Shown here piece by piece: positions 47,398 through 55,501 of a stretch of 64,000 nucleotides of DNA. The position numbers and the translations under genes are program-made. The notes under the pieces were generated by a model, which did not search any database, had not been told where the DNA came from, and worked only from the letters and a program-made list of their open reading frames with translations. Positions within the stretch are counted from its first letter, which is position 1. The number at the start of each line of letters is the position of its first letter. Source of the stretch: CAVVNP01 sp963800235 (GTDB lineage: Bacteria > Actinomycetota > Acidimicrobiia > Acidimicrobiales > Iamiaceae); NCBI GenBank assembly GCA_963800235.1, contig CAWDAD010000001.1:1-64000 (forward strand), written 5' to 3'.

Positions 47398-48528
47398 ATG
47401 GCGACCGACATCCCCCAGCTCGAGGACCTCGGCGACCTCGACGGCAAGCACGTCCTGGTGCGGTGCGACTTCAACGTGCCGCTCCACGACGGGGCCATCA
47501 CCGATGACCTGCGCATCCGTGCCGCCGTGCCCACCCTGACCTGGTTGCAGGAGCACGGCGCCGAGGTCACCGCCTGCAGCCACCTGGGCCGGCCCAAGGG
47601 GGCGCCCGACCCGCGGTACTCGATGGACCCGGTGCGGGCCCGGCTGGCCGAGCTCGCCCCCGGCGTCGAGCTGATGGAGAACCTGCGCTTCGACCCGGGC
47701 GAGACCGCCAACGACCCGGACTTCGTGGCCCGCCTGGTCGAGGGCCAGGACGCCTACGTGAACGACGCCTTCGGCGCGTCGCACCGGTCGCACGCCTCGA
47801 TCGTCGGACCGCCGCAGACCCTGCCGAGCGCAGCCGGACGGCTCCTGGCCCACGAGGTCGAGGTGCTGCTCGGCATGCGCGAGCACCCGAAGCGGCCGTT
47901 CGTGGCCATCCTCGGCGGGGCCAAGGTCAGCGACAAGCTCGGCGTCATCCAGGCCCTGCTCGGGGTGGTCGACGGGCTGATCATCGGTGGGGGCATGTGC
48001 TTCACCTTCCTGGCCGCGCAGGGCAACCGCACCGGCGACTCCCTGCTCGAGGCCGACCAGGTCGACACCTGCAGGCAGCTGCTGGCCGGCGACACGCCGA
48101 TCCACCTGCCCTCCGACATCACCGCCCTCGGGCCGGGGGGCAAGATCGGCGATCCCGACGCCGGCGGGGAGGTCCGCCAGATCGGCACCTCGGTGCCGGA
48201 CGGCTGGGTCGGCCTCGACATCGGGCCGGGCACGGCGGCGGAGTTCTCCGACGTCATCGCCGAGGCCCGCACCATCTTCTGGAACGGGCCCATGGGTGTG
48301 TTCGAGGACCCCCGCTTCGAGGCCGGCACCCGCACCGTCGCCCAGGCGGTGGCCGAGTCCCGCGGCTTCTCCGTCGTGGGTGGCGGCGACAGCGCGGCGG
48401 CCGTCGCCCAGTTCGGGCTGGCCGGGGACATCGACCACATCTCGACCGGCGGCGGCGCGTCGCTGGAGCTGCTCGAGCAGGGCGACCTGCCGGGCCTGGA
48501 CGCACTGAGGAACGCACCGAATGCCTGA
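47398..48528 (+). CDS. pgk: Phosphoglycerate kinase
   Basis: A 376-residue enzyme making ATP from 1,3-bisphosphoglycerate. VLVRCDFNVPLHDGAITDDLRI (substrate site), SHLGRPKG, VAILGGAKVSDKLGVI, and the nucleotide site WNGPMGVFEDPRF and VVGGGDSAAAV are intact. ATG 47398 places MATDIPQLEDL at the N terminus; an upstream in-frame start would lie inside gap. The stop overlaps tpiA by 8 nt. It is slightly shorter than typical (about 390-400). Confidence 0.97.
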   Translation: MATDIPQLEDLGDLDGKHVLVRCDFNVPLHDGAITDDLRIRAAVPTLTWLQEHGAEVTACSHLGRPKGAPDPRYSMDPVRARLAELAPGVELMENLRFDPGETANDPDFVARLVEGQDAYVNDAFGASHRSHASIVGPPQTLPSAAGRLLAHEVEVLLGMREHPKRPFVAILGGAKVSDKLGVIQALLGVVDGLIIGGGMCFTFLAAQGNRTGDSLLEADQVDTCRQLLAGDTPIHLPSDITALGPGGKIGDPDAGGEVRQIGTSVPDGWVGLDIGPGTAAEFSDVIAEARTIFWNGPMGVFEDPRFEAGTRTVAQAVAESRGFSVVGGGDSAAAVAQFGLAGDIDHISTGGGASLELLEQGDLPGLDALRNAPNA

Positions 48529-49297
48529 CCGCAAGCCGCTGATCAGCGGCAACTGGAAGATGCACCACAACCACTTCGAGGCGATCCAGCTCGTGCAGAA
48601 GCTGTCCTACGCCATCGACAAGAGCGACGCCGAGTCGGTCGACGTGTCGGTGCACCCGCCGTTCACCGACCTGCGCTCGGTGCAGACGGTGATCGAGAGC
48701 GACGACGTGCCGGTCGCCCTCGGCGCCCAGCACTGCCACTGGGAGGAGAAGGGGGCCTTCACCGGCGAGGTGTCGCCCGCGTTCCTCGCCAAGCTGAACG
48801 TCCGCTACGTGATCGTCGGCCACAGCGAGCGGCGCGAGCTGTTCGGCGAGTCCGACGAGGACGTCAACCGGAAGGTCCGGGCCATCGTCGGCCACGGCAT
48901 GACGCCGATCCTCTGCTGCGGCGAGACCCTCGAGGAGCGCGAGGACGGGCGCACCGCCCCCAAGGTCACCAAGCAGGTGCGCCTCGGCCTGGCCGGCCTG
49001 TCCCACGACCAGATCGGCGACCTGGTCATCGCCTACGAGCCGATCTGGGCGATCGGCACCGGCCGCACCGCATCGGCCGCCGACGCCCAGGCCGTCTGCC
49101 ACCTGGTGCGCCAGACGGTGGGCGAGGTCGCCGGCTCCGGGGCGGCCGAGTCGGTGCGCATCCAGTACGGCGGTTCGGTGAAGCCGGGCAACGCCGCCGA
49201 GCTCATGGCCGAGCCCGACATCGACGGCGCGCTGGTCGGCGGCGCCAGCCTCGACGCCGACGACTTCGCCAAGATCATCCGCTACCGCCTGGGCTGA
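48521..49297 (+). CDS. tpiA: Triosephosphate isomerase
   Basis: A 258-residue TIM barrel: GNWKMHHN (catalytic Lys13), VIVGHSERRELFGE (catalytic His), AYEPIWAIGTGRTAS (catalytic Glu) and the phosphate loop YGGSVKPGN / VGGASLDADDF. It overlaps pgk. In many actinobacteria secG follows directly; here a DUF2254 gene on the other strand separates them. Confidence 0.97.
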   Translation: MPDRKPLISGNWKMHHNHFEAIQLVQKLSYAIDKSDAESVDVSVHPPFTDLRSVQTVIESDDVPVALGAQHCHWEEKGAFTGEVSPAFLAKLNVRYVIVGHSERRELFGESDEDVNRKVRAIVGHGMTPILCCGETLEEREDGRTAPKVTKQVRLGLAGLSHDQIGDLVIAYEPIWAIGTGRTASAADAQAVCHLVRQTVGEVAGSGAAESVRIQYGGSVKPGNAAELMAEPDIDGALVGGASLDADDFAKIIRYRLG

Positions 49298-49333
49298 GGC
49301 GGGTCGCCTCGTCCTTCGTTTCGTGAAGGAGAT

Positions 49334-49350
49334 CCGTCGCTGAGCGACGG
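49334..49350. terminator. Terminator hairpin after tpiA
   Basis: CCGTCGC / GCGACGG stem (7 bp, 3-nt loop) followed by TTCC, between the convergent tpiA and DUF2254 genes; a weaker CCTTC / GAAGG hairpin precedes it at about 49313-49329. Confidence 0.6.
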
Positions 49351-49373
49351 TTCCGCTGCACGAAGCGGGTCGG

Positions 49374-50858
49374 TCACGCCCGGGCGGGGGCCTCGAAGCG
49401 GTGGCGGTAGGCCCGCTCGACCAGCTCGACGTCGGCGGGCAGCAGGCCCTGGTCCTGGATGCCGGCCACGATGAGCTGGGCCTGGGCGAGCAGCGGCCGG
49501 GTGCGACGCCCCAGGCCCTCGGCCCGCAGCGCCTCGACCAGCAGGTCGATCGACTCGAGCAGGTAGATGCACACCCGGGGCTGGCTGGCGGCCGCCCGGC
49601 GGATCTCGCCGTAGGTGAGGGTGACCATGTCGGCGTGGGTGTGGCGCTCGGGCAGCAGGAGCAGGCGGCCGCCCTTGCCGGTGTGGCGGTTGGGCGGGGG
49701 GTCGCGGCGCAGCAGCTCGCCGAGCACGGCGGTGGCGTGGAAGATGGCGTCCTGGGCGGTGGTGGGGTCGTTGATGCCGGGGGAGAGGGCCTTCAGGGCG
49801 ACGTCGGCGAGCTGGCGCAGGCCGTAGGAGGCGTCCTGCTGCAGCGTGCGGGTGTTGCCGAGCCCGAAGGCGGCGGACACCTGGCGCTTGAGCCGACGCC
49901 GGTCGGGCGGCGGTGGCGAGACCGTGCACATGGCGGTGCCGGCGACGGCGTAGCGGCCGGCGTAGGTCTCGACCTGCATGGTGGCCCCCTCCGGCAGGTG
50001 GTGGAGGAGGGCGTCGATGTCGATCTGCTGCACCCAGCCGCTGCGGTCGAAGCTCAGCACGCAGGAGGGTCGGTGGCTGAAGTCGGCCTCCGCCCGGTGC
50101 GAGTCGTCGACGGCATCGTCCGCTTCGTCGTCATCGCGGTGGTCGCCTGGATCGCCATGGTCGTCCGACGCGCCCGCTTCGTCGGATCCGTCCCCCTGCG
50201 AGTCGTCCGGGTCGGCGCGCTGGTCGGTGTCGAGCACCTCGTCGGCGTCGACGACGCGGTCCGGGTCGTGGTCGTCGGACGTCTCGGCCCAGGTGAGGCA
50301 GATCTCGTCCATGGCCTCCTCGCGGACGCTCTCGAGGATGCGGCTGACGTCCATCGAGTGGGCCGAGTGGTTGATGTAGGCGACGATGCCGATGATCGTG
50401 GCCACGCCGAGCACCAGGCCCACGGCCACCGAGACGTTGGGCACGACCGCGTCGCCACCGGAGCCGAGCGCGTCGCGGACCGAGCGCAGCACCATGAGGC
50501 AGTAGACGAACGTGCCCGCCACCAGCGCCATGACCCGCTTGGTGAACGGGTCGCGGAACATGGTGTGGACGATGCGGGGGGAGTACTGGCTCGAGGCGAG
50601 CTGGATGATCAGGAGCGAGATCGAGAAGGCGATGCCGGCGATGGTGATGGTGGCGCCGGCGATGGTGCTGAGCAGCGAGCGGGCGCTGGCGACGGTGGAC
50701 GCCACGCCGAGCGGCAGGTCGCCGGGGTTCTGGTCGAGGTTGCTGTCGAGGTAGACGAGGCCCTGACCGAGCACGCCGCCGAGCACCACGCCGAGCATCG
50801 GGACGAAGAACAGGCTCGACCGGAGCTGTTCGACGAAGGAGCTGAGCCGCAGGCGCAT
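49374..50858 (-). CDS. DUF2254 membrane protein with long acidic loop
   Basis: A 494-residue protein of the DUF2254 type: four N-terminal helices (about 15-35, 65-90, 105-125, 140-162) with SLLIIQLASSQYSPRIVHTMFRD, then a soluble domain with GLRQLADVALKALSPGINDPTTA, characteristic of the family. Between them, residues about 195-260 are an Asp-rich low-complexity insertion (SDDHDPDRVVDADEV, DRDDDEADDAVDD-like). The function of DUF2254 is unknown. ATG 50858 heads a single-gene transcript. It interrupts the usual tpiA-secG order. Confidence 0.75.
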   Translation of the reverse strand: MRLRLSSFVEQLRSSLFFVPMLGVVLGGVLGQGLVYLDSNLDQNPGDLPLGVASTVASARSLLSTIAGATITIAGIAFSISLLIIQLASSQYSPRIVHTMFRDPFTKRVMALVAGTFVYCLMVLRSVRDALGSGGDAVVPNVSVAVGLVLGVATIIGIVAYINHSAHSMDVSRILESVREEAMDEICLTWAETSDDHDPDRVVDADEVLDTDQRADPDDSQGDGSDEAGASDDHGDPGDHRDDDEADDAVDDSHRAEADFSHRPSCVLSFDRSGWVQQIDIDALLHHLPEGATMQVETYAGRYAVAGTAMCTVSPPPPDRRRLKRQVSAAFGLGNTRTLQQDASYGLRQLADVALKALSPGINDPTTAQDAIFHATAVLGELLRRDPPPNRHTGKGGRLLLLPERHTHADMVTLTYGEIRRAAASQPRVCIYLLESIDLLVEALRAEGLGRRTRPLLAQAQLIVAGIQDQGLLPADVELVERAYRHRFEAPARA

Positions 50859-50955
50859 GCCCCGCCGTACTATCCGACCACCGGCCGGTGACCCGGGATG
50901 GTGGGTGCCGGTGGCGGGCTCGTCCGGTGGCTGGGGGAGCGGGGGGCGGCGCCGC

Positions 50956-50961
50956 TAACGT
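50956..50961 (+). promoter_or_regulatory. -10 box (TAACGT) of secG
   Basis: TAACGT ends 8 nt before GTG 50970, supporting this start and leaderless initiation. Confidence 0.45.
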
Positions 50962-50969
50962 GTTCGGCC

Positions 50970-51209
50970 GTGCTGACCCCCATCGTCGTCGTGATCCACG
51001 TGATCGTGTCCTCGATCATGCTCGTGCTCGTCCTGCTGCACAGCGGCAAGGGCGGCGGGCTGTCCGACATGTTCGGCGGCGGCATGGGCGCGGCGGCCCA
51101 GGGCTCGACGGTGATGGAGAAGAACCTCGACCGCCTGACCCTGGTGGCCGCCATCATCTTCGCCTTCACCACCGTGGTGCTCGGCCTCCGCCTGTCGACC
51201 TACGGCTGA
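50970..51209 (+). CDS. secG: Protein translocase subunit SecG
   Basis: A 79-residue two-helix protein of the SecYEG channel: first helix about 4-22, the family loop HSGKGGGLSDMFGGG, and second helix about 54-74. GTG 50970 gives a normal SecG length; a longer in-frame start at 50898 would add a Gly-rich stretch not found in the family. Confidence 0.93.
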   Translation: MLTPIVVVIHVIVSSIMLVLVLLHSGKGGGLSDMFGGGMGAAAQGSTVMEKNLDRLTLVAAIIFAFTTVVLGLRLSTYG

Positions 51210-51237
51210 CAGAGGCGCCAGGGCGCTGCGCTAGGGT
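51206..51237 (+). promoter_or_regulatory. Putative tRNA-Leu promoter
   Basis: CTGACA (51206-51211, overlapping the secG stop) and TAGGGT (51232-51237) spaced 20 nt, 33 nt before the tRNA. The spacing is longer than the usual 17-18. Confidence 0.35.
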
Positions 51238-51270
51238 GAGCGACCCGCTGGGCCCACACCAGCAAGCCAC

Positions 51271-51357
51271 GTCGGAGTGGCGGAAATGGCAGACGCGCTA
51301 GCTTGAGGGGCTAGTGCCCGAAAGGGCGTGGGGGTTCAAGTCCCCCCTCCGACACCA
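51271..51357 (+). tRNA. tRNA-Leu (GAG)
   Basis: Acceptor stem GTCGGAG (51271-51277) pairs with CTCCGAC (51347-51353), followed by discriminator A and encoded CCA. The anticodon stem CTAGC/GCTAG encloses loop TTGAGGG with anticodon GAG. The long variable arm GCCCGAAAGGGC marks a class II tRNA, and GGTTCAAGTCC is the T-arm. It marks the end of the conserved core block; no integrase or repeated tRNA 3' end is seen downstream. Confidence 0.96.
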
Positions 51358-51457
51358 CGCAACTCCGACTCCTTGAGGCCCACCTCGGAGAAGGCGACGG
51401 TGAGCGGCGCGGTCGCGCGATGAGTCCGCCAGAGCCGCCGATGTCGGAGCTACAGGG

Positions 51458-52300
51458 TCAGCGGGCCGCTACCGCCACCAGCGACGACGGCACCGCGTAG
51501 CCGTCATCGCTGGCGTACGCCTCGACCTTGGACTCGACCGCGGTGCGGACCGTCGCGACTTCGTCGGAGGGGAGGCCCGCGAGGATCGTCGGGGTCGGAC
51601 CTCCGATCTGCGACTGCAGGTCCCAGTAGTCGCCGGGAGTGTCGAACGGCATCGCTCCGACGAGCTCGGTGACCTCGACGTCGTCGAACCCGGCCTCGGC
51701 GACCAGGGCCCGGTTGCGGTCGTGGTCGGCCAGTGAGAACGGCCCACCAGGGGCGAAGGGGTCTCCGCCCGGCACGTGCCCACGCTCGAGGAGCCCTTCC
51801 ATCATCAACCCCAGCCACTGGTTCGCCGCCGGCTCGCCTATGACGGCGTAGGCCAGCCGGCCACCCTCTCTGAGCACCCGGCGCGCCTCGCGGAGCGCGG
51901 CGGGGGGGTCCGGCATGAGCATGAGCCCGAGACGGCAGATGATTCCGTCGACGCTGGCATCATCGAGGTCCATGGCCTGGGCGTCGAGCACCTTGCACTC
52001 GACGTTGGCGAGCCCTCGCTCGGCGGCGTTGCGGCGGATCGCCTCGACCATCCCCGGCGCCAGATCGGTCGAGATCAACCGCCCCTGGTCCCCGACTCGC
52101 TCGGCGGCCAGGAACCCGGTGTCGCCCGCCCCCGCAGCCAACTCGAGCACGGTCTGGCCGGGCTGCGGCGCGATGTGGTCGACGAGCCAGTCCGAGACGG
52201 TCCGGAACCCCTCGAACACCTGGGTGCGGTGGCGCTCCCAGGCGGGCGAGATCCCGTCCCACATCTCGCGTACCTCGTGCGTGGCGTCTCTCTCGCCCAC
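51458..52300 (-). CDS. UbiE-like class I methyltransferase
   Basis: A 280-residue methyltransferase: TVLELAAGAGDTGFLAAERVG (SAM site, about 40-60), LISTDLAPGMVEAIRRNA, LDAQAMDLDDASVDGIICRLG and ARRVLREGGRLAYAVIG. Probably acts on a small molecule. GTG 52300 is chosen because a TATCGT -10 box ends 7 nt before it; ATG 52264 is an alternative. First gene beyond tRNA-Leu and start of the accessory region. Confidence 0.85.
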   Translation of the reverse strand: MGERDATHEVREMWDGISPAWERHRTQVFEGFRTVSDWLVDHIAPQPGQTVLELAAGAGDTGFLAAERVGDQGRLISTDLAPGMVEAIRRNAAERGLANVECKVLDAQAMDLDDASVDGIICRLGLMLMPDPPAALREARRVLREGGRLAYAVIGEPAANQWLGLMMEGLLERGHVPGGDPFAPGGPFSLADHDRNRALVAEAGFDDVEVTELVGAMPFDTPGDYWDLQSQIGGPTPTILAGLPSDEVATVRTAVESKVEAYASDDGYAVPSSLVAVAAR

Positions 52301-52307
52301 CGCGGCG

Positions 52308-52313
52308 ACGATA
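52308..52313 (-). promoter_or_regulatory. -10 box (TATCGT) of the methyltransferase gene
   Basis: TATCGT on the minus strand ends 7 nt before GTG 52300. Confidence 0.4.
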
Positions 52314-52498
52314 CCCAGGGCCTTCCGAGGTGTCCAGCAACGGTCCGGCGACGCCGGCTGGTCGATCGACTCGTCACAGACCTCGACGCTGGCTTCGAGG
52401 GTGCCTGCCGCCTCCCGTCTACCGGAAGTGCGTGCGAACCCGAGCGGGACCACGAGTGACCGGTGGGGTGGTGCACCGGACCGCCAGACGGGCGGGGG

Positions 52499-52885
52499 TC
52501 AGCCGGTGAAGGCGGGAACGGCGGCGACGGGAGACGCTGGGCCGACCGGACCGCTCTGAGTGCCAGCCGTTGGCGGCGATCCGACCCCGGTGGGGTTGTC
52601 CATCGTCGTCGCCGGTGCGGATCCGACCGGCACGACCTCGATGGTGAAGGTCTGGCTGGCGATACAGGACTCCGAGCCGAGGCACCCCTGCAGCGAGAAG
52701 GAGTAGGTCCCCGTCGAGGTCGGCGTCCCGACGAGGGTCCGGTCGGCCGGGTAGAAGTCGTCGCTGAGTCTCGTGCCGGGCGGCAGGACGCCGAAGAACC
52801 GGAGGTCCACGTCGTGGACCTGAGGCTGGACGTAGGGAGCGTGGTCGCCGACGGCGGTCACGCTCGATCTCACCTGGGGTGGCAC
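52499..52885 (-). CDS. Fragment with putative Ig-like (He_PIG-type) domain
   Basis: A 128-residue sequence with VLPPGTRLSDDFYPADRTLVGTPTSTGTYSFSLQ and SQTFTIEVVP, the LPPG...GTPTxxGTY pattern of putative-Ig/cadherin-like domains found in surface proteins. There is no signal peptide or anchor, and the GTG start at 52885 has no clear ribosome-binding site, so it is likely a remnant of a larger surface protein. The tail is Pro/Gly/Ala-rich. Confidence 0.4.
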   Translation of the reverse strand: MPPQVRSSVTAVGDHAPYVQPQVHDVDLRFFGVLPPGTRLSDDFYPADRTLVGTPTSTGTYSFSLQGCLGSESCIASQTFTIEVVPVGSAPATTMDNPTGVGSPPTAGTQSGPVGPASPVAAVPAFTG

Positions 52886-53105
52886 CCTGGTGGGCGGTAC
52901 CGACTACGAGGCACCGCCTGAACAGGGAGCCATGGGATCGGTGAGCTCCAAGGTCGCGACGAGGCCATCATCGGTCGAGTCGACCTGACCGCACACCCAA
53001 CCTGTCACCGGATCACGTGGCAGCCCGGTGGCCCCGCGTGCGGGACCGGGTCTGTCTGGCAAAGAGCGCCCGTAGGGTCGGGTCACGCCATCGAGGAGGC
53101 CTGCT
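52886..53105. other. Intergenic region with coding-like remnant and aldo/keto-reductase promoter
   Basis: On the minus strand 52904-53086 an open stretch (VTGWVCGQVDSTDDGLVATLELTDP) looks like a piece of a decayed gene, but it is in a different frame from the Ig-like fragment below it. On the plus strand TAGGGT (53073-53078) and GAGGAGG (53093-53099) are the likely -10 box and ribosome-binding site of the next gene. Confidence 0.4.
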
Positions 53106-54140
53106 GTGCACTACCGACGACTGGGACGGACCGGGTTGCGGGTGAGCCCGTTCTGCTTGGGGGCGATGATGTTCGGGGCGTGGGGCAACCCCGACCACGA
53201 CGACTCGGTGGCCATCATCCACGCCGCCCTCGATGCCGGGATCAACTTCATCGACACCGCCGACGTCTACTCCGGCGGCGAGTCCGAGGAGATCGTGGGC
53301 AAGGCGCTGAAGGACCGGCGCGACGAGGTCGTGCTCGCCACCAAGTTCTTCGCGCCGATGGGCGAGGCCCCGAACATGGGCGGCGGGTCGCGGCACTGGA
53401 TCATCCGAGAGTGCGAGAACAGCCTGCGCCGCCTCGGCACCGACCACATCGACCTCTACCAGGTGCACCGTCCCGACCCGTCGATGGACGTGGACGAAAC
53501 CCTCGGCGCGCTGTCCGACCTCGTCCACCAGGGCAAGGTCCGCTACCTCGGGAGCTCGACGTACCCGGCGTCGGCGATCGTCGAGGCGCAGTGGGTGGCC
53601 GAGCGACGGGGCCGGGAGCGGTTCGTGTGCGAGCAGCCTCCGTACTCGATCCTGGTGCGGGGCATCGAGGCCGATGTGCTGCCCACCTGTCAGCGCTACG
53701 GCATGGGCGTCATCCCGTGGAGCCCGCTCGCCGGGGGCTGGCTGTCGGGCAAGTGGCGCAAGGGCGCCGGGGACCTGACCAGCCGACGGGCGGAGCGCAT
53801 CCCCGACCGCTACGACCTCTCGAAGCCGGAGAACCAGGCCAAGCTCGATGCCGCCGACGCCCTCGGCGCGCTGGCCGACGACGCCGGGATCAGCCTGGTG
53901 CACCTGGCGCTCGCCTTCGTGATCCGCAACCCGGCGGTCACCGCCGCCATCGTCGGGCCGCGCACGATGGACCAGCTGACCAGCCAGCTCGGCGCGCTCG
54001 ACCTCGACCTCGACGGTGACCTGCTCGATCGCATCGACGAGATCGTCCCGCCGGGCACGAACTTCACCTGGGCCGATGCCGGCTGGTCGCCGCCGATGGT
54101 GGCCGACGCCCGAGAGCGTCGTCGCCCGGCCCGGAGCTGA
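53106..54140 (+). CDS. Aldo/keto reductase
   Basis: A 344-residue NADPH-dependent oxidoreductase: FIDTADVYSGGESEEIVGKAL (catalytic Asp and Tyr), VLATKFF (Lys), IDLYQVHRPD (His), SPLAGGWLSGKW, and the cofactor loop VGPRTMDQLTSQLGALDL. It resembles the YghZ/voltage-gated-potassium-beta-like AKR group. Substrate unknown. GTG 53106 has GAGGAGG 7 nt upstream. Single-gene transcript. Confidence 0.92.
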   Translation: MHYRRLGRTGLRVSPFCLGAMMFGAWGNPDHDDSVAIIHAALDAGINFIDTADVYSGGESEEIVGKALKDRRDEVVLATKFFAPMGEAPNMGGGSRHWIIRECENSLRRLGTDHIDLYQVHRPDPSMDVDETLGALSDLVHQGKVRYLGSSTYPASAIVEAQWVAERRGRERFVCEQPPYSILVRGIEADVLPTCQRYGMGVIPWSPLAGGWLSGKWRKGAGDLTSRRAERIPDRYDLSKPENQAKLDAADALGALADDAGISLVHLALAFVIRNPAVTAAIVGPRTMDQLTSQLGALDLDLDGDLLDRIDEIVPPGTNFTWADAGWSPPMVADARERRRPARS

Positions 54141-54148
54141 CGGCCTGA

Positions 54149-54164
54149 GATCTGATGATCTGAT
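54149..54164 (+). promoter_or_regulatory. Direct repeat before the antitoxin gene (candidate operator)
   Basis: GATCTGAT repeated twice in tandem, ending 4 nt before GTG 54168; with flanking bases it also forms AGATC...GATCT. It replaces the expected ribosome-binding site. Antitoxins of this type usually repress their own promoter at such repeats. Confidence 0.4.
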
Positions 54165-54167
54165 CTG

Positions 54168-54411
54168 GTGTCCGAGATCAGCGCGACCGAGGCAGCGAGG
54201 AACTTCGCCGATCTGCTCGATGCCATCGAGCATCGGGGGGAGCACTTCACGATCGTTCGGCGCGGGAAGGTCGTGGCCCAGCTCGAGCCGGTGCGGCCCG
54301 GCCGGGGTGCGGACGTGAAGCGCGTACTCCGCTCCGCTTCACCGGATGAGGCCTGGCGCGGCGCAGCTCGACGCCGTGCGATCGCAGGTCGAGCTGCAGC
54401 ACCGGTCGTGA
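54168..54411 (+). pseudogene. Phd/YefM-type antitoxin with a frameshift
   Basis: The N-terminal 60 residues (EISATEAARNFADLLDAIEHRGEHFTIVRRGKVVAQLEPV) are a Phd/YefM antitoxin: DNA-binding N terminus and toxin-wrapping C terminus. Near 54357 one extra G in TGGCGCGGCGCAG shifts the frame. Removing it gives ...AWRAQLDAVRSQVELQHRS and a stop at 54409-54411, i.e. an 80-residue antitoxin whose stop overlaps the toxin start as GTGA. As written, antitoxin and toxin are fused into one frame ending at 54581. Confidence 0.65.
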
Positions 54412-54581
54412 CCCGACTGCTGCTCGACACGACGTTCCTGATCGATGCGGAGCACGACGAGGAATTGCTCGACGGCCTGATCGACGACGACGACGCTGCG
54501 GTGGCGGCCATCACGGTGGCCGAGCCCGAGTCGGTGCACTGCTGGTCGACGAGGTTCGTCGCGCGGGAGCACGGTGGCTAG
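54408..54581 (+). pseudogene. Truncated VapC-like PIN-domain toxin
   Basis: 57 codons from GTG 54408. TRLLLDTTFLIDAEHDEELLDGLIDDDD and AAITVAE match the first third of VapC ribonucleases, with the first catalytic Asp (LLLDTTF) and the ITVAE Glu. The remaining 70-80 residues, including the C-terminal acidic residues, are missing, so it cannot be an active nuclease. This indicates a dead toxin-antitoxin module. Confidence 0.7.
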
Positions 54582-54665
54582 CGCCGGCCACCCATCTCCC
54601 GCATCACGCATCTGGAACCGTCGCGCCCACGAGCTCAGCGAGCTGCAGCGCGTCGTCTCGTCGGG

Positions 54666-55442
54666 TCAAGGGTCTCGTTGCTCCAACGCTCGCCGTAGCA
54701 GGCGCTCGGCTTCGGGTGACTTCTTCCATCGTCGAGCCGAGTGGCGCCAGTAGTCGTAGAACTCGGCTGCTGAGCTGAAGTCGCCCCGACCATCCACGAG
54801 GTCGTCGATCTGCTGCACGGACCCGATGTACTCACGGGTGGCGGAGGCTCGACTCTTGGAGGCGATGCGCCAGGTCTCGTCCGCGACCACCTCCACGTCG
54901 GTGATCCGCTCCGGCAGGTCGGGCTCAAAGGTGTAGACGACGACGACCGAGATCAGCTCGCGGTACTCGTCGAAGGGTCGCATGATCCCGCTGAACTTCA
55001 ACTGCGGCCAGAGGAAGTACGTGTTGCCGGTGTAGAGGGCGATGCGGTTGTTGAGCACCGTGGGTGGCCTCCCGGACTTGGGCACCTTCCGACGTGCGCA
55101 CTTGATGTCGACCGCTCGCATCCCTCCGCCGAAGGCGTCACCGCTGAGCTCCAGGTCCGGGTAGGAGCGCTCGGTTCCCTCGGCGATGAGGGCGCCCGGA
55201 AGGTCGCTGATGGCTTCGCCGAGGTGCTGGCGGAGCTCGATCTCCATCACGTTGGCCAGGGCTGCCGGCTCACTGGGCAGTGGCAGCAGATGACCGTGCC
55301 TCGTGAGCTGGACGCGGAGGTCCTCGGGGGACCCGGCGATGATCGGCCAGGCGTGCGGGGACTGCTCGCGGAACACCCCGACGACCGATGGTCTCCAGTC
55401 CGCCGTCTGCGCACGGAGCCACTCGAGCGGGGCGAAGCTCAT
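54666..55442 (-). CDS. Probable type II restriction endonuclease
   Basis: A 258-residue protein with a PD-(D/E)xK arrangement: SYPDLEL (Asp96), then VDIKCARRK (Asp112, Lys114). NNRIALYTGNTYFLWPQLKF and WRIASKSRASATREYIGSVQ follow, giving a compact single-domain type II enzyme. It sits 59 nt downstream of the C5-cytosine methyltransferase gene on the same strand, the usual restriction-modification pairing. Recognition sequence unknown. ATG 55442 is the start that avoids overlap with the methyltransferase. Third-position GC is lower than in core genes. Confidence 0.7.
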   Translation of the reverse strand: MSFAPLEWLRAQTADWRPSVVGVFREQSPHAWPIIAGSPEDLRVQLTRHGHLLPLPSEPAALANVMEIELRQHLGEAISDLPGALIAEGTERSYPDLELSGDAFGGGMRAVDIKCARRKVPKSGRPPTVLNNRIALYTGNTYFLWPQLKFSGIMRPFDEYRELISVVVVYTFEPDLPERITDVEVVADETWRIASKSRASATREYIGSVQQIDDLVDGRGDFSSAAEFYDYWRHSARRWKKSPEAERLLRRALEQRDP

Positions 55443-55501
55443 GGTCGAAACCGTGTCGGAGATCGCTCGACCTCCCGACGACCTCGCACCGATGGCATCA
55501 C

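Noticed and set aside
50835..50895. Sigma28-like promoter before the DUF2254 gene
   Set aside because: TCAC is present at the right distance, but the -10 position reads TAGTACGG, with no NCCGAT.
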